Shown here: positions 18,602-28,013 of the stretch, piece by piece | Numbering within the stretch: position 1 is the first letter of the stretch | How the letters are laid out: each line of letters opens with the position of its first letter | From: Flavobacteriaceae bacterium CRH | GTDB taxonomy: Bacteria; Bacteroidota; Bacteroidia; Flavobacteriales; Flavobacteriaceae | Length of the DNA: 64,000 nt | NCBI GenBank assembly: GCA_001507425.1 | Contig: LMAJ01000001.1 | Span: forward strand, 124,001-188,000 | Direction of reading: 5' to 3' | Made by a program: the position numbers and the translations under genes | The notes under the pieces: generated by a model | The model's database searches: none | What the model saw: only the letters and a program-made list of their open reading frames with translations | What the model was told of the DNA's origin: nothing

Positions 18602-19734
18602 TGATAAATTTTAATAAACCATATTTAACAGGTAAAGAAACCCAATACATTGAGGACGCAGTAGCTTCCGGGAAAATATCAGGAAATGGAAAGTACACAC
18701 AATTGTGCCAGCAGTTTTTTGAACAAAAGTATGGTTTCGGAAAATGTTTGTTGACAACATCTTGTACAGACGCATTAGAAATGGCTGCTATTTTAATAAA
18801 TATCGAGCCGGGCGACGAAGTTATAATTCCGTCATACACATTTGTTTCTACCTCAAATGCTTTTGTATTAAGAGGAGCAAAGATCATTTTTGCAGATTCT
18901 AATCCGGAAAATCCAAATATAGATGCCAGTAAACTCGAAGCTTTAATTACGCCTAAAACCAAAGCCATAGTTCCCGTACATTATGCAGGTACAGCCTGTG
19001 ATATGGATGCTATAATGGAATTGGCAAATCGATATAATTTATTTGTTATCGAAGATGCTGCCCAGGCCATAGATAGTTTTTACACAGGAAAAGACGGAAT
19101 TAAAAAAGCCTTGGGATCTATCGGGCATTTAGCGGCTTTTTCGTTTCATGAAACTAAAAATATTATTTCAGGAGAAGGCGGAATGTTAGCCATTAATGAT
19201 ATGCAATTTGCCAATCGTGCCGAAATTATCTGGGAAAAAGGAACAAATCGTTCTGCCTTTTTTAGAGGAGAAATAGACAAATACGGTTGGGTTGATATTG
19301 GTTCTTCATTTTTACCATCTGAAGTCATTGCTGCATTTCTTTGGGCACAGATAGAGCATTTAGACGAAATTCAGGATAAAAGAAAACACATCTGGAATCT
19401 GTATTATAACGGATTACAAGAAGCTGCAGCACAACAAAGTTTTAGATTGCCGCAAATACCGGAATATGCCACAAATAATGCGCATATGTTTTATTTGGTT
19501 TTTGAATCTTTAGAAAAAAGGAATGCATGTATTGCCCGTTTGAAAAATAAAGAAATTCATGCCGTATTTCATTATTTGAGTTTGCATAAAAGCCCATTTT
19601 ATACCGATAAACATACAGGTGGAGATTTATTTTGGACAGACAATTATTCAGATACATTGTTGCGATTGCCGTTTTATTTTGAGTTGGAAAATTATGATAT
19701 TGAATTAATTATAAGAACAATAAAAAATGAGTAA
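18601..19734 (+). CDS. rffA: dTDP-4-amino-4,6-dideoxygalactose transaminase (RffA/WecE)
   Basis: PLP aminotransferase making dTDP-4-amino-4,6-dideoxy-D-galactose from dTDP-4-keto-6-deoxyglucose. The PLP lysine is K186 in FSFHETKNI. The segments VIIPSYTFVSTSNAFVLRGA, IVPVHYAGTACDMD, EKGTNRSAFFRGEIDKY and AVFHYLSLHKSP follow E. coli WecE closely as I remember it. Full length at 377 residues. Its substrate needs RfbA (present) and RfbB (absent from this window). It shares the 4-base ATGA-type junction typical of this cluster with the GT that follows. Confidence 0.93.
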   Translation: MINFNKPYLTGKETQYIEDAVASGKISGNGKYTQLCQQFFEQKYGFGKCLLTTSCTDALEMAAILINIEPGDEVIIPSYTFVSTSNAFVLRGAKIIFADSNPENPNIDASKLEALITPKTKAIVPVHYAGTACDMDAIMELANRYNLFVIEDAAQAIDSFYTGKDGIKKALGSIGHLAAFSFHETKNIISGEGGMLAINDMQFANRAEIIWEKGTNRSAFFRGEIDKYGWVDIGSSFLPSEVIAAFLWAQIEHLDEIQDKRKHIWNLYYNGLQEAAAQQSFRLPQIPEYATNNAHMFYLVFESLEKRNACIARLKNKEIHAVFHYLSLHKSPFYTDKHTGGDLFWTDNYSDTLLRLPFYFELENYDIELIIRTIKNE

Positions 19735-20896
19735 CAAGAAAAGAATACTATTTATTGTTTCTGATTTTTATCACAATGGAGCACAACGTGAAATGTATGA
19801 GTTCGATTGTGCATTAGATAAGGATAAATTTGAAGTCACTATACTCAGTTTGACTGAATTAAATATAAGATTAGATTTGCCGGACTATTTCTATCAGAAG
19901 CATCTTGATTTGGGGACTAAAATTCTTTTTTTAAAGGATTTTATCTCTAAACCTAAAAAAAGTCTGATTACTAGATTGTTAAATAAAACGCTAGGAAATT
20001 CGCAACATAAAAAATCAAATAACAATAGAGAATTAGTTGCACTATTAGAGAATTACAGCGAGATAATCTATATGGGAGAATATATATATCAACATATCTC
20101 AAACATATTGCCTGTCGATTATTCTAAAAGAATCATAATTTTTGTAATGTGCTCGAGATTTCAATCAGAAAATTACAGAAATTTTGACAAAAACAACAAC
20201 TATTTATTTATTGGAGGATTTGATAAATTAAAACATATAGAATATGAATTTGAAGGCTTTACAGATTATAAATATCAATTTATGCCTTTATGCCTGACAG
20301 TAACAAATGAGTATAATAAATGGAAATTTAACAGCAATAAGGGAAAACCAAAAAAAATAGGAATATTTACAAGGCTGCATAAAGACAAACCTTTAGATCC
20401 GTTTTTTTATGCCTATCAGGTTTTACTAAGCCAAGGTTTAGGAGTAGAATTACATGTATTTGGGGTTGGAGATTACAAACAAGCTGAATATGACCGTTAC
20501 ATAAATAATTTAAGTTTAGATGGCAAAGTTTATTTTAGAGGACATCAGTCAGATATGAAACAAACCATCATCGATGAACAACTTGATATGGTTTGGTTTC
20601 AGGGATATAATAATTTACCGGCAGGTTATGCTGCATTAGAAGTTTGTTTAACGGGGGCACCACAACTTTTTTGGGATTTTTTTACAGGTGAAAATGAACA
20701 AATAAACAAACTTGATAAAGAAACTATTTATCCTCATTATAAAGATCTTTTATCGTTTGTTGAAGCTAGCGAGATAATTTTATCTGACGAAAAAATAGCT
20801 CAGGAATTTTCAGAAAAACAGTTTCAGGATGTCTTTAACAATAGAGATATTCATAAAAATGTAAGCATAATCGAAAAAATACTTTTAGAAGAATAA
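19727..20896 (+). CDS. divergent GT-B glycosyltransferase
   Basis: A 389-residue protein with a GT4-like opening (FIVSDFYHNGAQREMYEF) and C-terminal GT-B features: FTRLHKDKPLD, then GKVYFRGHQSD and a GYAALEVCLTGAPQLF segment in place of a normal EX7E motif. It overlaps the rffA-like stop by 8 bases and its own stop abuts the next ATG. A retaining glycosyltransferase is the best call, but the donor motif is weak and the substrate unknown. Confidence 0.72.
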   Translation: MSNKKRILFIVSDFYHNGAQREMYEFDCALDKDKFEVTILSLTELNIRLDLPDYFYQKHLDLGTKILFLKDFISKPKKSLITRLLNKTLGNSQHKKSNNNRELVALLENYSEIIYMGEYIYQHISNILPVDYSKRIIIFVMCSRFQSENYRNFDKNNNYLFIGGFDKLKHIEYEFEGFTDYKYQFMPLCLTVTNEYNKWKFNSNKGKPKKIGIFTRLHKDKPLDPFFYAYQVLLSQGLGVELHVFGVGDYKQAEYDRYINNLSLDGKVYFRGHQSDMKQTIIDEQLDMVWFQGYNNLPAGYAALEVCLTGAPQLFWDFFTGENEQINKLDKETIYPHYKDLLSFVEASEIILSDEKIAQEFSEKQFQDVFNNRDIHKNVSIIEKILLEE

Positions 20897-21927
20897 TGGA
20901 CAATTATAATAATCCTAAAATAACAGTTTTATTACCCGTATATAATTGCGAATTGTATATAAAAGAAGCTGTAGAAAGTGTTTTAAACCAGACTTTTACA
21001 AATTTTGAATTTTTAATTATTGATGATTCATCAACAGATAATACGGTTGCTATAATTAAAACATATAATGATTCAAGGATTCAATTAATCGAAAAACCAG
21101 TAAATACGGGCTATACAAATAGTTTAAATTTAGGATTAGAGTTAGCAAAAGGTGAATATATAGCAAGAATGGATGGCGATGATATTAGTTTACCGGACCG
21201 CTTTTTCAAACAAGTAACTTTCTTAGATTCAAATCAAGATGTTGTTTTGTGTGGTACTAATTTTAGTATTATAGATACAAACAAAATAATTCGGCTTCCT
21301 GAAAATAATGAAGAAATTAAAATAGCATTGTTAAAAGCAAACAGTCTGGCACATCCTTCTGTTATGATTAGAAATAACAAGCTACAGGAATTTAATCTTT
21401 TATATGATTTAAATAAAGAACCGGCAGAAGATTACGATTTGTGGGTTCGTCTTCTGGGTATTGGAAAAATTCATAATTTGCAGGAAATATTATTAAATTA
21501 TAGAGTTCACGATACTCAGGTTTCTCAAAAAAGAGAAGCACAGCAAATGAAATCTGCATTAGAGTCAAGACTTAAAATGTTAGAATATTTAAATTATCCT
21601 TTTAATGAAAATGAATTTTCTTTACTTAAGAAAATAATGCTGTTTAATACTGATCTTAATTTTAATGAGATTAAAGGTTTTTCTATTTTGAAACAAAAAA
21701 TGATTTTTGCAAACTCTGATAACTTTTTTGATTCAAAAATGTTTAATCAATATTTGAGCGATTTACAAAAACAAAATTTACAGAACTATTTTATAAATAG
21801 AGATAATTATTATCCCTTAATCTATTTTAGATATTTACAAATAAGAGATAAAAATATTTTCAAATTAAAGTTAAAAAATGAGTTTAAGCTATTATTGAAA
21901 TCTCTGATTTATTTTAAAAGAAAATGA
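20896..21927 (+). CDS. GT2 family glycosyltransferase
   Basis: Inverting GT-A glycosyltransferase. The donor fold opens TVLLPVYNCELYIKEAVESV, followed by IDDSSTDNT and the metal-binding MDGDD near residue 93. EDYDLWVRL near 178 is the typical acceptor-side acid region. Length 343, with a basic C-terminal tail. Overlaps both neighbours. Sugar unknown. Confidence 0.9.
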   Translation: MDNYNNPKITVLLPVYNCELYIKEAVESVLNQTFTNFEFLIIDDSSTDNTVAIIKTYNDSRIQLIEKPVNTGYTNSLNLGLELAKGEYIARMDGDDISLPDRFFKQVTFLDSNQDVVLCGTNFSIIDTNKIIRLPENNEEIKIALLKANSLAHPSVMIRNNKLQEFNLLYDLNKEPAEDYDLWVRLLGIGKIHNLQEILLNYRVHDTQVSQKREAQQMKSALESRLKMLEYLNYPFNENEFSLLKKIMLFNTDLNFNEIKGFSILKQKMIFANSDNFFDSKMFNQYLSDLQKQNLQNYFINRDNYYPLIYFRYLQIRDKNIFKLKLKNEFKLLLKSLIYFKRK

Positions 21928-22754
21928 TTAATTCAACTGTCTCCGTAATAGTCCCTTGTTATAACCAAGCTCAGTATTTAGACGAAGCTTTGCAGTCTGT
22001 AGCGGATCAAACCTATGAAAACTGGGAATGTATCATCGTAAACGATGGAAGCACAGATAATACCGGAGAAACAGCACAAGTATGGATTGAAAAAGACAAA
22101 CGATTTACCTATCTGCTTCTGGAAAACGGTGGATTAAGCAATGCCCGAAATTCAGGAATTACTAAAGCAATTGGCGAATTTATATTGCCACTTGATGCAG
22201 ATGATAAAATAGCAGCAAGTTATATAGAATCAGCACTTGACGCTTTTGAAAAAGATGATACATTAAAAGTCGTTTATTGCAAAGCAGAGAGATTTGGTGA
22301 AGAAACAGGAATTTGGAATCTTCCTTCTTTTTCCCTTTTTAATCTGGCACAAAAAAACATGATTTTCTGTTCTGCTTTCTTTAGAAAAAAAGATTGGGAA
22401 CTTGTTGGAGGCTATGATGCCGGAATGATTTACGGTTGGGAAGACTGGGAATTCTGGATCGCTATTTTAAAAAACGGCGGCAATGTAGAATGCTTAGATC
22501 AGGTTGGTTTTTATTATAGAATTAAATCAAAATCAATGCTAAATCAGGTAAATAAGGATCATTCAGCTTATTTGCAGGAATATGTAAGTGTTAAGCATGC
22601 TGATTTTTTTGTAAAAACTTTTGGTTCTTTTGCATTTCTTAATACACAACATGATGACCTTAAAAAAGAATATGAAGCGAAACTAAAAAGTGAAAAGTTT
22701 GTTATAGACCTGTTTTGTAAAACTTTTTTCGGTTTTAAATTATTTAAAAAATAG
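21924..22754 (+). CDS. GT2 family glycosyltransferase
   Basis: Inverting GT-A enzyme of 276 residues: VIVPCYNQAQYLDEALQSV, VNDGSTDNT, the metal-binding LDADD near residue 93 and GWEDWEFWI near 170. It closely resembles the gene at 23937 through the first 100 residues (CYNQAQYLDEAL against CYSQAAFLDETL, both followed by NWEC), so the two are probably old duplicates flanking the WbsX-like gene. Sugar unknown. Confidence 0.9.
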   Translation: MINSTVSVIVPCYNQAQYLDEALQSVADQTYENWECIIVNDGSTDNTGETAQVWIEKDKRFTYLLLENGGLSNARNSGITKAIGEFILPLDADDKIAASYIESALDAFEKDDTLKVVYCKAERFGEETGIWNLPSFSLFNLAQKNMIFCSAFFRKKDWELVGGYDAGMIYGWEDWEFWIAILKNGGNVECLDQVGFYYRIKSKSMLNQVNKDHSAYLQEYVSVKHADFFVKTFGSFAFLNTQHDDLKKEYEAKLKSEKFVIDLFCKTFFGFKLFKK

Positions 22755-22797
22755 ACCCCAATCTTAATAAAGTAATTATTTAGAAATTACAAAAAAA

Positions 22798-23931
22798 ATG
22801 AACCTACATAAAAACAATCCAATTCAGTTTTTAGCCTATTATTTGCCCCAATATCATCCGATACCGGAAAATGATCTTTGGTGGGGAAAAGGTTTTACAG
22901 AATGGACCAATGTTGCAAAATCAAAACCTTTATTTAAAGGACACTACCAGCCAGTTTTGCCCGGAGAACTGGGGTTTTATGATTTGAGAGTTCCACAAGT
23001 TCAGGAACAGCAAGCTCAGTTGGCCAAAGAATATGGCATTGACGGTTTTGTATATTATCAATATTGGTTTGGAAAAGATAAAATGCTGCTTGAAAAACCC
23101 GCAGAAGCAATGCTTCAGAATAAAAATATCAATTTGCCATTTTGCTTTTGCTGGGCAAATGAAACCTGGAAAGGAATTTGGCACGGACTTGAAAATGCAG
23201 AAGTTTTAATAGAACAAACCTACCAAGGAGAAGAAGCATACAAAGCTTATTTTTATTATTTATTGCCTTTTTTTCAGGACGAGCGCTACATCAAAATAGA
23301 TAATAAACCGATGTTTCATATCTATAAACCGGATGAAATCCCGGATGTAGATCTTTTTCTGAAACTGTTTAATAATCTGGCCGCAGCAAATGGTTTCGAT
23401 GGAATTCATTTTATTGCCACAATATGTTCAGAAGAATTTGTTTTAAGCAAAGATGAAATATACGGAAAAGTAGGCGTTGACGTTTTTATGCAAATGCGCT
23501 ACGGATCGCAAAACGAAAATTTCTCTGCAAAAGTCAATCGAAAAATAAAAAAGATCATCAGCAAAAAACTGAAGATCAATTATCAAATCGATAAAAGAAT
23601 TAAACCTTTAATATTTGATTATAAAAAAGGAGTTGAAAGATTAAACAGCAAATTGCACAATAAAAAGTCAATACCCTGCGTGTTTCCAAATTGGGACAAT
23701 GCAGCACGAAGCGGCAAAAAAGCTATGATTTTTAAAAATTCAACGCCCCAAATCTGGCAGGAACATTTGCAAAAAGCAGTAGATAGTTTAGCAGAAAATA
23801 AAGAGAATCCTCAAATTGTAATTATTAAATCTTGGAACGAATGGGCAGAAGGAAACCATTTAGAACCGGATGCTAAATTTGGGCATCAATGGCTTGAAGC
23901 AGTACGAAATGTAAAACAAAAACAAGGATAA
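22798..23931 (+). CDS. WbsX-like (GH99-type fold) polysaccharide biosynthesis protein
   Basis: Member of the WbsX group found in O-antigen and capsule loci. Typical segments are LAYYLPQYHPIPENDLWWG, GFTEWTNVAKSKPLFKGHYQP, YGIDGFVYYQYWF and CWANETWKG in the first 130 residues, and IIKSWNEWAEGNHLEPD near the C-terminus. These resemble endo-mannosidase-like GH99 folds, but the group is widely annotated as glycosyltransferase-like. It has no signal peptide, so it should act in the cytoplasm. At 377 residues it is complete. Whether it transfers or hydrolyses is not known to me. Confidence 0.88.
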   Translation: MNLHKNNPIQFLAYYLPQYHPIPENDLWWGKGFTEWTNVAKSKPLFKGHYQPVLPGELGFYDLRVPQVQEQQAQLAKEYGIDGFVYYQYWFGKDKMLLEKPAEAMLQNKNINLPFCFCWANETWKGIWHGLENAEVLIEQTYQGEEAYKAYFYYLLPFFQDERYIKIDNKPMFHIYKPDEIPDVDLFLKLFNNLAAANGFDGIHFIATICSEEFVLSKDEIYGKVGVDVFMQMRYGSQNENFSAKVNRKIKKIISKKLKINYQIDKRIKPLIFDYKKGVERLNSKLHNKKSIPCVFPNWDNAARSGKKAMIFKNSTPQIWQEHLQKAVDSLAENKENPQIVIIKSWNEWAEGNHLEPDAKFGHQWLEAVRNVKQKQG

Positions 23932-23936
23932 TTGTA

Positions 23937-24848
23937 ATGCAAAAAAAACAATTGGTTTCTATTATAATTCCATGTTATAGTCAGGCAGCGTTTCTCGATG
24001 AAACATTGTCCTCAGTGCTTGTGCAGACTTATCAAAATTGGGAATGCCTTATTATAAATGACGGAAGCCCTGATAATACAGATGAAATTGCTCAAAAATG
24101 GGTTGAAAAAGACAACAGGTTTAAATATTTTTTCAAACAAAACAGCGGCGTTAGCAACACCAGAAATTTTGGATTAGAAAAAGCAACCGGAGAATACATA
24201 CAATTTCTCGATGCAGATGATGTTCTTTTTGATACTAAATTAGAATTGTCGTTGCAAACAATTGAAAATGCTGTAAATGAAGATATTCAGATTCTATTTA
24301 CGAATTTCAGGATGTTTACCAATAATGTAAAAATAACGACCGAACCTTACTGTAATTTCCAGCAAGAACTGTTTACATACGAAAACCTGTTATATAAATG
24401 GAATGATGGATTTTCGATTCCAATACAAACCGCATTTATAAAGTCATCATTGCTGCAAAACATTCGTTTTCCCGAACATATGACAGCTCAGGAAGACTGG
24501 ATTTTTTGGGTGAACTTATTTAAAAGTAATCCAAAAGTGCTTTTTATAAACCAGACTCTCGCGTTATACCGCGTTAATATGGCCAGCAGAACGCTGAGCA
24601 GAGATATGCTCGAAGATCAGTTAAAAGCATACGAGTATTTTAAAGATTTTCTTAACGAAGAAGATTTTCATAAAATGTCATTGGTTCTGATTTCAAGATA
24701 TTATAAAAAAAGCGGTTATTTTATCACAAAATATAACGAAATCAAAAATTCAAACACTTATAAAATTGGGAATTTGATTAAAAAAAGCTTGCGAAAACTA
24801 CACATTTTAAACTTGTCAAAATCAATATTAAGAAAATTAAAATTCTAG
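23937..24848 (+). CDS. GT2 family glycosyltransferase
   Basis: GT-A enzyme of 303 residues with IIIPCYSQAAFLDETLSSV, INDGSPDNT, LDADD near residue 93 and AQEDWIFWVNLF near 182. It resembles the gene at 21924. The C-terminal 50 residues are very basic, which suits membrane association. Starts six bases after the WbsX-like stop. Sugar unknown. Confidence 0.9.
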   Translation: MQKKQLVSIIIPCYSQAAFLDETLSSVLVQTYQNWECLIINDGSPDNTDEIAQKWVEKDNRFKYFFKQNSGVSNTRNFGLEKATGEYIQFLDADDVLFDTKLELSLQTIENAVNEDIQILFTNFRMFTNNVKITTEPYCNFQQELFTYENLLYKWNDGFSIPIQTAFIKSSLLQNIRFPEHMTAQEDWIFWVNLFKSNPKVLFINQTLALYRVNMASRTLSRDMLEDQLKAYEYFKDFLNEEDFHKMSLVLISRYYKKSGYFITKYNEIKNSNTYKIGNLIKKSLRKLHILNLSKSILRKLKF

Positions 24849-24852
24849 TTAA

Positions 24853-25749
24853 ATGCTTGCTATAGTAATTCCGTATTATAAACTTACTTTTTTTGAAGAA
24901 ACGCTGGAATGTTTAGCACTTCAAACCGATCAAAGGTTTAAAGTCTACATTGGAGACGACGCCAGTCCGGAAGATCCGACCGGTTTACTCGAAAAATACG
25001 CCTCAAAAATTGATTTTAAATATCATAAATTCGATGCAAATTTAGGCGGAATATCTTTGGTAAAGCAATGGGAACGTTGCATAAAATTAGCCTCTGACGA
25101 AGAATGGATGATGATTTTAGGAGACGATGATGTTCTTGAAAATAATTGCATTGAAGCTTTCTATCAAAATTTAGAAGAAATAGAAAAAGGAAATATAAGT
25201 ACGGTAAGATTTGCATCAAAAGTAATCAATGGAAAAGGAGAGTTTCTCTCAGAAAAATTCTCTCATCCGAAAACAGAAGAAGCAACCCAATTTTTAAGCC
25301 GAAAATTAAAAGGAGGCACAAGAAGTTCCTTAAGCGAATATATTTTTAAAACTAAAAGTATTGAAACCATAAAGTTTAAAGATTTTCCACTGGCATGGAA
25401 TACCGATTTACTGGCAGTTTTAGAATTTTCGGAATGGAAAAATATTTTTACAATTAACGAAGCCGAAGTTTTCTTTAGATGGAGTGAACTGAATATCACC
25501 GGAAAAAAAGATGATTTTGTTGCTAAAAACAACGCCACTTTTCAGTTTTACTATTATTTACTGGCCAAACAATCTCGTAGGTTTTCTAAAGAACTTGTCA
25601 ATATTCTTTTTGAAAGAATCGAAAAAACAATATTAGACAACAAGAAAAATAGTATGTACTGGATAAAATTATTTTATCTGTACCTGAAATTTTCAAAGAT
25701 AAATCGGTTTTTAACTTTGGGTTCAAAAATTAAAAAGAGCATAAAATGA
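24853..25749 (+). CDS. GT2 family glycosyltransferase
   Basis: GT-A enzyme of 298 residues. It begins MLAIVIPYYKLTFFEETLE, continues YIGDDASPEDP, and has LGDDDVLE near residue 93 as the metal site. It is strikingly similar to the gene at 26958 (same first 17 residues; same GDDASPE, QWERCIKL and LGDDDVL), so the two are recent paralogues separated by one GT-B gene. Its stop overlaps the next ATG. Sugar unknown. Confidence 0.9.
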   Translation: MLAIVIPYYKLTFFEETLECLALQTDQRFKVYIGDDASPEDPTGLLEKYASKIDFKYHKFDANLGGISLVKQWERCIKLASDEEWMMILGDDDVLENNCIEAFYQNLEEIEKGNISTVRFASKVINGKGEFLSEKFSHPKTEEATQFLSRKLKGGTRSSLSEYIFKTKSIETIKFKDFPLAWNTDLLAVLEFSEWKNIFTINEAEVFFRWSELNITGKKDDFVAKNNATFQFYYYLLAKQSRRFSKELVNILFERIEKTILDNKKNSMYWIKLFYLYLKFSKINRFLTLGSKIKKSIK

Positions 25750-26942
25750 AGATTTTAGTCATTGCACAAGACTTAAGAGTTTCCGGTACCAGCGAAGGCG
25801 TCGTATCAAGATCTTTTATTGTACGATTAAGAAAATTGTATCCCGAAGCAACAATCGATCTTTGTTACTTTATGGGATACGAGCATGAGTACGATGAAGA
25901 ATTATTGGGCGTAAATTCAATTTCAATCCATAAAGTAAAGAGAAAACCTCCGTTTCATATTAAATTATCAAACGCTATTTACAGACGATTGTTTACCAAA
26001 TCGATTTATAAAAGTTATTATTTCGGACAATTTAAAAAGGTTATTGCTCAAATTCCATATCAAAATTACGATCAGGTTTTTATAAGAAGTTCAGGCATGG
26101 AATACGAAACTATTTTGGCCTGTAAAGATTTGCCAATTCTTAGAAATGCAGTTATTAATTTTCATGATCCGTATCCGTTTTTCTTTGACACAAGTTCAGT
26201 CAGAGATTTGACAAAACGCGAACTTTTAGATTTTCAGGAAATGTACGAAGTCGTGCAATCAGCTAAAGCCTGTACAACGCCGTCATCTTTGCTTTCTAAA
26301 GATTTACAGGTTATTTATGGTAATCGAAAAAAGTTTTACACGCTGCCACATCAATATGATGTAAGTGCTTTTGATTTATATGATGAAACTGTAGTTAGAA
26401 AAAAAGAGAAACCCATCTCATTTTCTTATCACGGCGGATTGCAGTTTGGGAGAAATCTCGATATTTTATTAGACGCTTTTGCAGAATTATGCGATGAAAA
26501 CCAAAACATTTATGAAAATACAGAAATGGTTTTTAGGCTTAAAAGTGCTGAAAATAAACGATTAACAGAGAAATATAAAAAATACAATAACATTCATATT
26601 CTCGACGGATTGAATTTTTCTAACTCGGCAAACGAACAAATAAAAGAATCAGACATAACTATAATACTCGAAAGTTATTTAGAGTACAGCAATATTTTGT
26701 TGGGTAAAGCACCTTTTGTGGCGTCACTAAACCAACCTGTTTTTGCCTTATTACCTCAGGAATGTGAGTTGAGAAAAATAATTAAAAACCAAAGCTATAT
26801 TGCAACTTCTAATAATTCTAAAGAAATAAAAGAAAAGTTGTTCAATATTATTACCGAATTTTCGAATGTTCCGTCAGAAAATCCTTTTCAGGATTACTTT
26901 TCATTAGAACAATTTAAAAATAAGTTAGAAATAATAAATTAG
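25746..26942 (+). CDS. GT-B fold glycosyltransferase, unassigned family
   Basis: A 398-residue protein with a GT-B-like plan: the N-terminal KILVIAQDLRVSGTSEGVVSRSF, a middle INFHDPYPFFFD, and a C-terminal half with SYHGGLQFGRNLDILLDAF and NNIHILDGL. It lacks a clean EX7E motif (LESYLEYSNILLGKAPFVA is the corresponding region). Placed between two near-identical GT2 paralogues. I treat it as a glycosyltransferase of unknown donor. It is one candidate for the missing nonulosonate transferase. Confidence 0.7.
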   Translation: MKILVIAQDLRVSGTSEGVVSRSFIVRLRKLYPEATIDLCYFMGYEHEYDEELLGVNSISIHKVKRKPPFHIKLSNAIYRRLFTKSIYKSYYFGQFKKVIAQIPYQNYDQVFIRSSGMEYETILACKDLPILRNAVINFHDPYPFFFDTSSVRDLTKRELLDFQEMYEVVQSAKACTTPSSLLSKDLQVIYGNRKKFYTLPHQYDVSAFDLYDETVVRKKEKPISFSYHGGLQFGRNLDILLDAFAELCDENQNIYENTEMVFRLKSAENKRLTEKYKKYNNIHILDGLNFSNSANEQIKESDITIILESYLEYSNILLGKAPFVASLNQPVFALLPQECELRKIIKNQSYIATSNNSKEIKEKLFNIITEFSNVPSENPFQDYFSLEQFKNKLEIIN

Positions 26943-26957
26943 AGATACCAGTTTTAG

Positions 26958-27863
26958 ATGCTTGCAATAGTTATTCCGTATTACAAATTAACATTTTTTG
27001 AGGAAACTCTAAAGTCTTTAAAAGCGCAAACCAATCAAAGGTTTAAAGTTTATATTGGCGACGATGCAAGTCCTGAAAATCCAAATCATCTATTAGAAAA
27101 ATATCACGAAAGTTTTGATTTTCTATACCATCGTTTTGATCAAAATTTAGGCGGAACAAGTTTAACCCAACAATGGGAACGCTGTATAAAATTAACCACA
27201 GGCGAAAAATGGTTAATGATATTAGGCGATGACGACGTTTTGGATACGAATGTTGTAGCGGAATTTTATCAAAATTTGAATGAAATTGAAAACGAAAATA
27301 TCTCGGTAATTCGATTTTCAACTGTAAAAATGGATGAAAATGATCAAGTAACAACAGATGTTTATCAGCATCCAAAATTGGAAGAAACAATCGATTTTTT
27401 GTTCCGAAAAACAAGGACCTCATTAAGTGAATATATTTTTCTAAAAGAAAAAGTTATAGAAATTGGATTTAAAAATTTTCCGCTGGCCTGGTTTTCAGAT
27501 GTTTTAGCGATAGTAGAATTTTCAGATTTCAAAAGGATTTTTACCATTAATGCAGCAATCCTAAAAATAAGAATTTCAAATATAAGTATATCAGGCAATC
27601 AGGATAATGTAAAATTAAAATCGAAAGCAACATTCGAATATTATCATTATTTAATAACCAATAAAAGCAAATATTTCAATTACGAACAAAGGAAAATCCT
27701 TTTGCTTAAATTGAATAAAAGCTATATTAATGATAAAAAAAACGTCGGTTACTTTTTTAAAATCTCGAAGATCTATTTGTCTGATTTTTTAATTAGAGAT
27801 TATTTCCAATTTATAAAAGCTATAATAATTAATGCCTCGGGTGTAATTCATAAAAAACATTAA
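26958..27863 (+). CDS. GT2 family glycosyltransferase, paralogue of 24853-25749
   Basis: GT-A enzyme of 301 residues: MLAIVIPYYKLTFFEETLK, YIGDDASPENP and LGDDDVLD near residue 93. Through about 230 residues it tracks the gene at 24853, including SLSEYIF and FPLAWFSDVLAIVEFS. The C-termini diverge. Duplication followed by specialisation is likely. Sugar unknown. Confidence 0.9.
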   Translation: MLAIVIPYYKLTFFEETLKSLKAQTNQRFKVYIGDDASPENPNHLLEKYHESFDFLYHRFDQNLGGTSLTQQWERCIKLTTGEKWLMILGDDDVLDTNVVAEFYQNLNEIENENISVIRFSTVKMDENDQVTTDVYQHPKLEETIDFLFRKTRTSLSEYIFLKEKVIEIGFKNFPLAWFSDVLAIVEFSDFKRIFTINAAILKIRISNISISGNQDNVKLKSKATFEYYHYLITNKSKYFNYEQRKILLLKLNKSYINDKKNVGYFFKISKIYLSDFLIRDYFQFIKAIIINASGVIHKKH

Positions 27864-27901
27864 ACACATAGAAACATAATGGATTCATTGTTACGTAATT
27901 T

Positions 27902-27959
27902 TGCCACAGATTTCACAGATAAGAATGATTAATCTTTTAAAATTCTTTAATCTGTGGCA
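27902..27959. repeat. REP-like palindrome, GCCACAGAT family, copy 1
   Basis: Perfect 11-base terminal inverted repeats, TGCCACAGATT (27902-27912) and AATCTGTGGCA (27949-27959), bound a 36-base AT-rich centre with TTTCACAGAT. The same ends and an internal TTTCACAGAT (on the other strand) occur at 61457-61547, so this is a dispersed family. It fills most of the only sizeable gap in the GT block, between 27863 and 28014. Confidence 0.8.
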
Positions 27960-28013
27960 GATAAAAAGATGTTATTATGCCGAACGAGTTACAATTAATA
28001 ATTATTTAAAAAA

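Noticed and set aside
18591..18968. 125-codon − strand open frame
   Set aside because: Antisense to the start of the strongly conserved RffA-like aminotransferase.
27043..27423. 126-codon − strand open frame
   Set aside because: Antisense to the conserved catalytic half of a GT2 gene; a coding shadow.
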